The notes below the pieces were generated by a model. It had not been told where the DNA came from. It saw only the letters and a list, made by a program, of their open reading frames with translations, and did no database searches. DNA of 64,000 nt from CADEER01 sp965216585 (GTDB taxonomy: Bacteria; Desulfobacterota; Binatia; HRBIN30; CADEER01): the NCBI GenBank assembly GCA_965216585.1, contig CBDCGC010000003.1:4340001-4404000 (forward strand), given 5' to 3'. Made by a program: the position numbers and the translations under genes. Below are positions 33,444 to 40,687 of the stretch, piece after piece (the first letter of the stretch is position 1; each line of letters begins with the position of its first letter).

Positions 33444-33695
33444 CTAAGCGACCGCTCGAGGCCCCTCGACGCGCTCGGCACTGACGCGAAACGAGGCCAG
33501 GCGAGCAGCTTCCGACGACAGGACACCATTCTGCTCCAGCAGCTCGGGAACCAGGACGCGCAGCTTCTCCACCAGCCCGTCCAACGTCCCGGCTTCGGTC
33601 GCGAGTCCCGGAACTTCGTCACTGGTCGCGCACCACACCTTCGCCTCGTCATCCCAGTCGGCTCTGACGTCGTACACCTTCCCGGCCATTCGCAT
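33444..33695 (-). CDS. hicB: HicB-like (DUF1902) antitoxin
   Basis: 83-residue antitoxin. The N-terminal partial RNase-H-like fold (YDVRADWDDEAKVWCATSDE, then VPGLATEAGTLDGLVEKLRV) is diagnostic for the DUF1902/HicB-like group. No separate C-terminal DNA-binding domain is obvious, so autoregulation may rely on the hicA-hicB complex or on other residues. Pairs with hicA directly downstream; the pair lies between intact tRNA-Leu and the tRNA-Leu 5' fragment. Confidence 0.87.
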   Translation of the reverse strand: MRMAGKVYDVRADWDDEAKVWCATSDEVPGLATEAGTLDGLVEKLRVLVPELLEQNGVLSSEAARLASFRVSAERVEGPRAVA

Positions 33696-33788
33696 TCTCT
33701 ACCACGATCGCGCCCAAATCCGAAGCGAGCATCCCATGATGGCGGCGGGTTCCGGGCGACGCCGGGTGCGCCGAGAATCGGGACCGAC

Positions 33789-33810
33789 TGTGCCCGTATT
33801 TGTGCCCGCA
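33789..33810 (-). repeat. GGGCACA-N5-GGGCACA direct repeat, copy 2
   Basis: Second copy of the 22-bp motif at 33139-33160; see that entry. Lies about 50 bp from the large hairpin at 33861. Confidence 0.5.
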
Positions 33811-33860
33811 GGCGCCCCATCACCGCCCCACGCCGCCACATAAGATCACAGGAACGGTGG

Positions 33861-33891
33861 GCGGAAACCCCTGTAGCACAGGGGCTTCCGC
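33861..33891. repeat. 31-bp near-perfect hairpin beside the tRNA-Leu 5' fragment
   Basis: Arms GCGGAAACCCCTGT (33861-33874) and ACAGGGGCTTCCGC (33878-33891) with one mismatch and a 3-nt loop. It lies 9 bp from the broken tRNA-Leu anticodon region at 33901. Could be a terminator, or the folded end of the integrated element. Confidence 0.7.
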
Positions 33892-33900
33892 ACCGTCTGG

Positions 33901-33942
33901 AGATTTTACGTCCCTTGCGTCTGCCAATTCCACCATCCCGGC
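33901..33942 (-). pseudogene. tRNA-Leu 5' fragment
   Basis: Minus-strand GCCGGGATGGTGGAATTGGC followed by the D arm and the 5' anticodon stem up to GACGTAAAATC, then unrelated sequence. The universal U33 is replaced by G. Joined to the 3' fragment at 27267-27320 across the shared GATTTTA(A/C)GT core it would rebuild a complete tRNA-Leu(UAA). Confidence 0.8.
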
Positions 33943-33979
33943 GCGGTGTCTGAGGTAGTACCACAGATGCGCCGTTCGC

Positions 33980-34435
33980 TCATGGGCTGATGAGGTGGAG
34001 GTTCTCTTCGGTCGCGGTGGCGACGGCGTCGACTTTGATCTTGGTGTCGAAAGTGACCAGGCGGGCATGGTGCGCGGCGGCCAGGGCGAGCAGGTAGGTA
34101 TCGGTAATTTGCCGGTGCCCCTGGATGTAGCGCCAACGGAACGTGGACTCCTCGGCAATCGATACGTCGCTCGCGAGGAAGTAGTGGTTGCCGCTGTCGC
34201 GGAAGAGTCGCAATCGCTGAGCGGCGTCGGCTGCGGTTGTCGTCGAGCCCGGATAGCTCGGGTTGCTCAGCACCCTGACCAGTCCGTTTTCGGTAACGGC
34301 GCAACTAGCCCATCCCGATTCGCAGCCATCGCTCAACCATGTGTGAGCGGTTTCGTGATGGGTGTGGGCAGGGTCGAAGAGGGCGACGAGGACGTTGGTG
34401 TCGAGGAGACCAATCAGCGGGAAATCACTCTTCAT
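33980..34435 (-). CDS. vapC: PIN-domain ribonuclease toxin (VapC type)
   Basis: 151-residue PIN-domain protein with the full acidic set: Asp in LLDTNVLVAL near residue 11, Glu in CAVTENGLVRVL near 50, Asp in ITDTYLLALA near 111 and Asp in LVTFDTK near 129. VapC toxins cleave tRNA or rRNA with Mg2+. Intact, in contrast to the frameshifted PIN gene at 5969-6404. Its start overlaps the antitoxin gene by 11 bases. Placed 38 bp beyond the tRNA-Leu 5' fragment, just outside the putative island end. Confidence 0.88.
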   Translation of the reverse strand: MKSDFPLIGLLDTNVLVALFDPAHTHHETAHTWLSDGCESGWASCAVTENGLVRVLSNPSYPGSTTTAADAAQRLRLFRDSGNHYFLASDVSIAEESTFRWRYIQGHRQITDTYLLALAAAHHARLVTFDTKIKVDAVATATEENLHLISP

Positions 34436-34664
34436 CGCGAATGCGGTTTACGTCGTGCATCGTCGCCAGTGATCCGCTGCCTGTTGGCAACAACGGGACA
34501 CCGTTGCGGATCTCCGCCCTAGGCTTCGCCTGCAAACTCTGCCGGGCCAAGTCGGAAATGATCCGGCCGGCCGGCTTTTTCTGGAGTGCCCCGATCTCTT
34601 TCGCGGCCTGCAGCACGTCATCGTCAATGTCCAGGGTCGTTCGCACCCAGTGAGCATCAATCAT
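34425..34664 (-). CDS. vapB: VapB-type antitoxin
   Basis: 79-residue antitoxin: RTTLDIDDDVLQAAKEIGAL followed by GRIISDLARQSLQ is a ribbon-helix-helix-like DNA-binding N-terminus. The C-terminal part (RNGVPLLPTGSGSLATMHDV) matches the toxin-binding tail seen in VapB partners of PIN toxins. Overlaps vapC by 11 bases. The frame is intact; the start could be ATG 34664 or a slightly later codon. Confidence 0.85.
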   Translation of the reverse strand: MIDAHWVRTTLDIDDDVLQAAKEIGALQKKPAGRIISDLARQSLQAKPRAEIRNGVPLLPTGSGSLATMHDVNRIRDEE

Positions 34665-34925
34665 CGAACATCAGATGTCAAGCGCGTCGTCAGGATCTTA
34701 GGAGCGCCGCCGCTGCCCCGCCTCTGCCTGCGAGCGCGCTTGCCCATGGCGGGGGGAGCGGCCCGACTCTGGTCAGGTGATGTGCGTTCTCGCCCGGTCG
34801 GGCTCGATCCTCCTGCAATCCCCCGGAAATCCTCCTTTCCCCCTCCGATTTGCCGGCGCCGGGATTGGTAGCCTCCGGTCACCTGGTCGCAGAGGTGAAG
34901 TGTACGCGGCCCGAGGAGGAGAACG

Positions 34926-37439
34926 ATGTCTCGACTAGCAACGATCTCAGTGATTCTTGCCCTCACTTTCTGCGGCTCGGCGACTATCTCGCACGGACTG
35001 TGCTTCCCTCTGGGCCCCCCGTTCGGAACGCAGTGTTGTGAGCACGAGGAGTGCGGGACCGAGGAATTCTGCGCCTTAGGGACCTGTCTTCCAGTCCCAC
35101 AAGGAGAGCTTGAGTGCAGGCTCAACTCAGATTGCCCGGTAGGGCAACATTGCCAGAATGCGCGGTGCGTAGCCGAGTGCCGAACCGATGAGGACTGCGC
35201 GGACGGAGTCGAATGCCAGAGCGGCCGGTGCAACTGGGACAACGATGATTGTTACATTCACACCGATTGTGCTTCAGGGGAGGTTTGCGATGCCGGCGAA
35301 TGTATCGAACCGGAGTGTTTGGCCGATCTATTTTGTCCCTTAGCTCGATTATGCGTCAACTACCAATGCGTCCCCGACGGAGACAGTGACCGCGACTACG
35401 ACGGCGTACCGGATGCGGTCGATAACTGCCCCTACGACATCAACCCCGGTCAGGATGACAACGATCGAGACGGTCTAGGTGACGTGTGCGACCCCAACGA
35501 CGACGACGACTGGTTGCCGGACGACCAGGACAATTGCCCCTATACCTATAACGCAGACCAAAGTGACCGGGACGGGGATGGCGTTGGGGATCGGTGTGAG
35601 AACTGGGATGACGAGGATGGTGACGGTCATATCTTCACAGACAACTGTCCCAATGTTCCCAACGATCATCAAGTCGATACTGATGGTGACAACTGGGGCG
35701 ATGAGTGTGACCCGGATGCTGACCACGACGGAGTTCGCAACAACCACTACGACTATTTTTCGGGCGAGCCTGTCAGAGTTGGGGGAAGTGACAACTGCCT
35801 GACTGTGGCAAACCCTCTGCAATCGGACTTTGACGATGATGGGCGGGGGGACCTCTGCGATCCGGACTATCTTGCCCATGGTCCTAGCCGCGACGGGTTA
35901 CGTGCGGAGGGCGACTATGACGGTGACGGAGTCGGCGATCGTGAAGACAACTGTCCACGTGATGCCAACACCCACCAGACCGATTCCGACGGCGACGGCA
36001 TCGGCGACGCCTGCGAGCCGGATTCGGATCGCGACGGCTTGCCGGATGACATGGACAACTGTCCGATCCATCCCAATCCGCGCCAGGTCGATCTCGACGG
36101 GGATGGGATCGGCGCCGCCTGCGATCCGACGGGTCCGCAGGACGCGGATGGCGATATGGTCATCGACCCGCTCGACAACTGCCCGAGCCTTCCCAACCCG
36201 GACCAGCGCGACATCGATCGCAACGGTATCGGCGATCGCTGCGAGTTCGCGATCGTCGCCAACCTGATCGTCGACCGCGACCTCGACGGCGTCAACAACG
36301 ACGAGGACAACTGCGCCGCCGTCTACAACCCGTTGCAAAACGATGCCGACGATGACGGCACCGGTGACGCCTGTGAGCTCGATCGCGATCTCGACGGCGT
36401 GCCCGACGAGTCCGACAACTGTCCGGTGACGCGCAACCCGACGCAGGCCGATCTCGACGGCGACGGTGCCGGCGACGCCTGCGACGAGGACGTCGACAAC
36501 GACTTGATCCTCAACGACGACGACGTCTGCACCCGCTTCACCGATCCCGACGACGCCTGCAACTTCGACTCCGACAACGACACGATCTTCGATGCCGACG
36601 ACAACTGCGAGAGCGTCTGGAATCCGGCGCAGATCGAGAGCGACGGCGACGGTGCCGGCGATGCCTGCGACAACTGCCCGGACGCGGTGAACCCCGACCA
36701 GGCCGACAACGACGGCGACGGTCTCGGCGACGTTTGCGACGGCGACGACGACAACGACGGCAAGGCCGACATCCGCGACAACTGCCCGCTCGACGCCAAC
36801 TCCCGGCAGACCGACTGCGACAAGGACAACGTCGGCGACGCCTGCGATCCGGACTTCGTCGACACCGACGGCGACGGCAGGGGCGACCAGTGTGACCGCG
36901 ACATCGACAACGACGGTGTGCGCAACTTTCGCGACAACTGTGTCACCGTTCCCAACCCCGATCGCAAGGACAGCGACAAGGACAGTATCGGCGACGCATG
37001 TGACAACTGCCCGTTCGAGGCAAACGGCAACCAGAGCGACATCGACGGCGACGGCGATGGCGACGTCTGCGACCCCGACATCGACGGCGACGCGGTCGGC
37101 AACCAGACCGACAACTGTCCTCTTGCCGCCAACTCCGACCAGGCCGATTGCGACGGCGACGAAGTCGGCGATGCGTGCGATCCCGACGCCAACGACAGCG
37201 ACGGCGACGGGGTCGACAAGCTGTGCGACAACTGCCCGCAGGACGCCAATCCCGACCAGGCCGATGGCGATCTCGACGGTATCGGCGACGTCTGTGACGA
37301 CGATCAGGGATTCGTGTTCGGTCAGACCGACGACCCCAGTGATCCGGGAGATTCGAAGGATGACGTCGACGTGGTGACGGTGGCGTTCGACCCCGTCGTC
37401 GGGACGGATCTGTCACCTCCTTTGCTCCCCCTGCCGTGA
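34926..37439 (+). CDS. Secreted thrombospondin type-3 repeat protein
   Basis: 837-residue secreted calcium-binding protein: signal peptide MSRLATISVILALTFCGSAT, then a Cys-rich region (residues about 28-150) of EGF/Dickkopf-like disulfide knots (EECGTEEFCALGTC, NSDCPVGQHCQNARC and similar). About sixteen thrombospondin type-3 repeats follow, of the form D-x-D-x-D-G-(V/I)-x-D-x-x-D-N-C-P-x-x-x-N-x-x-Q. The tail lacks a sorting motif such as PEP-CTERM. GGAGGAGAA precedes the start. Such repeats bind many Ca2+ ions and stiffen surface structures; a surface or adhesion role is inferred. The repeats from about 35900 on are more GC-rich and uniform, suggesting expansion by duplication. Confidence 0.9.
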   Translation: MSRLATISVILALTFCGSATISHGLCFPLGPPFGTQCCEHEECGTEEFCALGTCLPVPQGELECRLNSDCPVGQHCQNARCVAECRTDEDCADGVECQSGRCNWDNDDCYIHTDCASGEVCDAGECIEPECLADLFCPLARLCVNYQCVPDGDSDRDYDGVPDAVDNCPYDINPGQDDNDRDGLGDVCDPNDDDDWLPDDQDNCPYTYNADQSDRDGDGVGDRCENWDDEDGDGHIFTDNCPNVPNDHQVDTDGDNWGDECDPDADHDGVRNNHYDYFSGEPVRVGGSDNCLTVANPLQSDFDDDGRGDLCDPDYLAHGPSRDGLRAEGDYDGDGVGDREDNCPRDANTHQTDSDGDGIGDACEPDSDRDGLPDDMDNCPIHPNPRQVDLDGDGIGAACDPTGPQDADGDMVIDPLDNCPSLPNPDQRDIDRNGIGDRCEFAIVANLIVDRDLDGVNNDEDNCAAVYNPLQNDADDDGTGDACELDRDLDGVPDESDNCPVTRNPTQADLDGDGAGDACDEDVDNDLILNDDDVCTRFTDPDDACNFDSDNDTIFDADDNCESVWNPAQIESDGDGAGDACDNCPDAVNPDQADNDGDGLGDVCDGDDDNDGKADIRDNCPLDANSRQTDCDKDNVGDACDPDFVDTDGDGRGDQCDRDIDNDGVRNFRDNCVTVPNPDRKDSDKDSIGDACDNCPFEANGNQSDIDGDGDGDVCDPDIDGDAVGNQTDNCPLAANSDQADCDGDEVGDACDPDANDSDGDGVDKLCDNCPQDANPDQADGDLDGIGDVCDDDQGFVFGQTDDPSDPGDSKDDVDVVTVAFDPVVGTDLSPPLLPLP

Positions 37440-37485
37440 CGAGGCGAATTCGAGCTAGACGGGAGATAGACGCATGCTAAGAAGC

Positions 37486-37531
37486 AAGGACACGCGGCGG
37501 GTTCGTTTTGCTGCGCCCGCCGCGCGTCCTT
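37486..37531. terminator. Strong hairpin between the TSP3 gene and the ATPase regulator
   Basis: Arms AAGGACACGCGGCGGG (37486-37501) and CCCGCCGCGCGTCCTT (37516-37531), 16 bp with one mismatch and a 14-nt loop containing GTTTTG. The 3' arm ends 3 bp before the ATG of the regulator. It may terminate the TSP3 transcript or, if transcribed through, mask the regulator's ribosome-binding region. Confidence 0.65.
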
Positions 37532-37534
37532 GCG

Positions 37535-40500
37535 ATGATTTGGCGGTTCCCACCTTTCGAGCTGGACGAAGAGCGCTTCGAGCTGCGCTGCAACGGCGAG
37601 CTGGTGAAGGTCGAGCCCAAGGTCTTCAGCATGCTGGCGTTGCTGGCCGGCAGCGGTGGGCGGCTGGTCGACAAGCAGGAGCTCTACGATGCACTGTGGC
37701 CGGACGAGATCGTTTCTGAGAGCGCTCTCGCCTATTGTGTAAAGGCGGCGCGCCGGGTGTTGCGTTCGGGGGGAGAGGACGCCGTCACCATCAAGGCGGT
37801 ACACGGCCGGGGGTTCCGCTTTCTCGCGCCCCCCGCCGACGAGGCCGTGGCCGCGGCGGAGGCCGGTGAGGCGGCGCTCTTTCTCGGCCGCCAAGAGGAG
37901 CTCGCGCGGATCGACGACCGCGTCGAAGCCGCGGCACAGGGCGCGGCGCAGGTGGTCGCCCTGGCCGGCGTGCCCGGCATCGGCAAGTCCAGCCTGGCGG
38001 CGCGCGTCACCAAGGGGGCGCGCAAGCGGGGTTTCGCGGTCGTCTCCGGCAACTGCTACGAAGGTGACGACCCTCCGGCCTTCCAGCCCTGGGCCGACGT
38101 CTTTCGCGACTTCGCCGAGAGTCACGATCCGCAGTTGATGCTGGACCTCCTCGGCGCCGGCGCCGCCGACGTGGCGCAGATGAGCCCGTCGCTGCGCAAC
38201 ACCCTGGGGGGGATCGAGACTCTGCCCAGCCTCGATCCCGGTCAGGCGCGAGCCCGCTTCTTCGACAGCGTCGTTGCCTTCCTTGGCGCCGCGGCGGCGA
38301 GAAAGCCCCTGGTCGTTCTCTTCGAGGATTTGCACTGGGCCGACCGGGCGTCGCTGCTCTTGCTCGAAACGGTCGCCCACGAGGTGCGCGGCGCGCCGAT
38401 CGTCTGGGTGCTGACCTACCGCGACATCGAGGTGGACGGCGACGATCGCCTCGCTCAGTTGCTGGTGACACTGCGCCGCGCGTTGCCGTTCGAGGAGGTG
38501 CGATTGGACCGCTTGTCGGCGCGGGACACAGCGGAGCTGCTGCGCTCGGTGCTGGACCGGCACGCCGCGACCGACACGGTCGCAGCGCTGGCCGAGCTCA
38601 GCGAGGGCAATCCGCTCTTCACCCTCGAGCTGGCCCGCCACGTGGCCGAGGAGGGCGCCGGTGCGCTGGTGTCGGGAGTCGGCACGCAGCGTGGCAAGAT
38701 CCCGATTCCCGGTGGCATCGCCGGTGTCATCGCCCGGCGCATGCGGCGCTTGAGCTCCGACTGCCGCCGCGTGCTGGCCAATGCAGCGGTCATCGGCAGA
38801 ACCTTCGCCCTGGCGCAGGTGAGCGAGGTGTACAGCGGCAGTGAAGACGACGTGCTCGATCAACTGGAGGCGGCCATGGCCGCCGGTATCGTCGAGGAAT
38901 CGCCGGACGGCGAGAGCTACTCCTTTACCCACGTGCTCTTCCGCCAGGCGATGTACGCCGAGCTCGGCGCGGCGCGGCGCGCGCGCATCCACCGCCGCAT
39001 CGCCACCGGATTGGAGAAGCGCGCTGCGCGCCAGGTTCACCCGCCGCTGGCGGAGCTCGCCTACCACTACTTTCAGTCGATGAGCGGCGATGCCGAACGG
39101 GCGATCTACTACAGCACCGCGGCTGCCGCCGATGCAGGCCGGCGCTACGCGCACGAGGAGGCAGCGCGGCTCTATCGCCAGGCGCTCGAGGCGCTCGAGG
39201 GCGACACGGAGGACGGCGCGCGACGGCACGAAGTGCAGCGTTGCGACCTCCTGCTCGATCTCGGTGAAGCGCAGTCTCTGGCCGGAGATCCGGGAGGTTC
39301 GCGAGAGAGCTACGAACGGGCGGCGGATCTGGCCCGCGAGTTGGACGCGCCGGACCGGTTGGCGCGAGCCGCGTTGCGCGGCTCGGGCAGCATGCTGCAG
39401 TCGCTGATCGTCGACGACGCGGCGATCGAGGCGCTCGAAGAAGCTCTCGATTCCTTGCGCCCGGGAGATGCGCAGCTGCGCGCCCGGGTGCTGTCGCGCC
39501 TGGCGCTGACGCTCTACTACCACCCGGGCGCCGGACGCGAGCGGCGCCTGTCGCTGAGCGACGAGGCGGTCGACATCGCCCGCGCCGGCGGCGACGTCGA
39601 GACGCTCTACTGGGCCCTGATCAGCCGGCACTGGGCCCTGTGGGGACCCGCCAGCGCCCGCCAGCGGCTCGGCGTCATCGATGAGCTCACCGCTCTCGGC
39701 GAGTCGCTGGGCTCGCGGGTGATGGCGGCGCGAGCGCAGTCCTATCGCGTCGGTGCCTACCTCGAGCTCGCCGACATGGCCGCCGTCGAGCGCGAGATCG
39801 AGGTCGTCAAGGCGAGCGCCGCCGAGCTGCGCATTCCCCTACTGCAGTGGTCGGCCGACTACTTTTCGTCGACGCTCTCTCTGCTGCGCGGTGAGTTTCC
39901 GCAGGCGGAAAGCCTGCGTGTGCGGGCGTATGCCAGCGGCGCGCGCACCGAAGTCGACAACGCTTACCTGGTGACGCTGCTGCAGACAGCCAACCGCTGT
40001 TACTTGCAGGGGCGCATGGACGAGGTGATTCCCGAGATCGATCCGCTCATCGCGCAGGGGATACCGTTTGCCATTCTGCCCTGTGCGCGGGTCCTGGCGC
40101 AGTGGACCGAGGGCCGCGTCGCCGAGAGCCGCGATGGCTTTCGCCAGATCATGGCTCGCGGTCTCGGCGACATTCCCGAGAACAATCTACACCTGACCAC
40201 CCTGACGCTCCTGGCGGCGCTGGCATCGGCGCTCGGTGAGAAGGATGCGGCCGCCGAGCTTTACGCGGCCATGAAACCCTATGCAGATACGCTGGTCGTC
40301 GCCGGCAACGCCACCGCGTGTTCGGGCTCGACACACTATCACCTGGCGCTGTGTGCATGGGCGGCCGGCGACGGCCAAGCCACCCGCGACCACCTGAGCA
40401 AAGCGACGGCGGTGCACCGCGAGATCGGTGCGCGGTCGTGGCTGGTGATGTCGCTGTGGGTGCAAGGGCGCATCGAAGAGATCGAAGCCGGTGAGGGCAG

Positions 40501-40687
40501 GAGCGAAAGCGGCGTCGCCGCCCTCGACGAGGCGCGCGTGCTCGCCGCCGAGATCGGTCTGGACGACACCGCCCGTTGGTTGAGCGGTGACGTGCCCTCG
40601 ATCGCCGATCGGGCGAAAGCGCGCAAAGCAAAGCGATCGGAAAAAAAGAGACCGCCGGCGCGACGGCGTGCGAATGCGCGGCGATAG
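37535..40687 (+). CDS. Winged-helix regulator fused to a STAND-like ATPase and TPR-like domain
   Basis: 1050-residue signal-transduction ATPase. N-terminal OmpR/PhoB-type winged helix (FELDEERFELRCNGELVKVE...LVDKQELYDALWPDE...AVHGRGFRFLAP, residues about 5-95) without any receiver domain. A central AAA/STAND module follows: Walker A GVPGIGKSSLAAR near residue 152 and Walker B LVVLFEDLHWADR near 263. A long helical, TPR-like C-terminus of about 600 residues includes typical EAARLYRQALEALEG and RESYERAADLAREL repeats. The ATG at 37535 immediately precedes the DNA-binding strand. No kinase is adjacent. Target genes unknown; the TSP3 gene or the following lipoprotein are candidates. Confidence 0.88.
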   Translation: MIWRFPPFELDEERFELRCNGELVKVEPKVFSMLALLAGSGGRLVDKQELYDALWPDEIVSESALAYCVKAARRVLRSGGEDAVTIKAVHGRGFRFLAPPADEAVAAAEAGEAALFLGRQEELARIDDRVEAAAQGAAQVVALAGVPGIGKSSLAARVTKGARKRGFAVVSGNCYEGDDPPAFQPWADVFRDFAESHDPQLMLDLLGAGAADVAQMSPSLRNTLGGIETLPSLDPGQARARFFDSVVAFLGAAAARKPLVVLFEDLHWADRASLLLLETVAHEVRGAPIVWVLTYRDIEVDGDDRLAQLLVTLRRALPFEEVRLDRLSARDTAELLRSVLDRHAATDTVAALAELSEGNPLFTLELARHVAEEGAGALVSGVGTQRGKIPIPGGIAGVIARRMRRLSSDCRRVLANAAVIGRTFALAQVSEVYSGSEDDVLDQLEAAMAAGIVEESPDGESYSFTHVLFRQAMYAELGAARRARIHRRIATGLEKRAARQVHPPLAELAYHYFQSMSGDAERAIYYSTAAAADAGRRYAHEEAARLYRQALEALEGDTEDGARRHEVQRCDLLLDLGEAQSLAGDPGGSRESYERAADLARELDAPDRLARAALRGSGSMLQSLIVDDAAIEALEEALDSLRPGDAQLRARVLSRLALTLYYHPGAGRERRLSLSDEAVDIARAGGDVETLYWALISRHWALWGPASARQRLGVIDELTALGESLGSRVMAARAQSYRVGAYLELADMAAVEREIEVVKASAAELRIPLLQWSADYFSSTLSLLRGEFPQAESLRVRAYASGARTEVDNAYLVTLLQTANRCYLQGRMDEVIPEIDPLIAQGIPFAILPCARVLAQWTEGRVAESRDGFRQIMARGLGDIPENNLHLTTLTLLAALASALGEKDAAAELYAAMKPYADTLVVAGNATACSGSTHYHLALCAWAAGDGQATRDHLSKATAVHREIGARSWLVMSLWVQGRIEEIEAGEGRSESGVAALDEARVLAAEIGLDDTARWLSGDVPSIADRAKARKAKRSEKKRPPARRRANARR

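Noticed and set aside
35475..37416. Long antisense frames across the TSP3 gene and other high-GC genes
   Set aside because: They are frame shadows caused by repetitive GAC/GGC codons; residue composition is unnatural and they have no start context.
37322..39631. 769-residue minus-strand frame across the ATPase regulator
   Set aside because: The plus-strand frame contains the winged helix, Walker motifs and TPR-like repeats; the minus frame is compositional.
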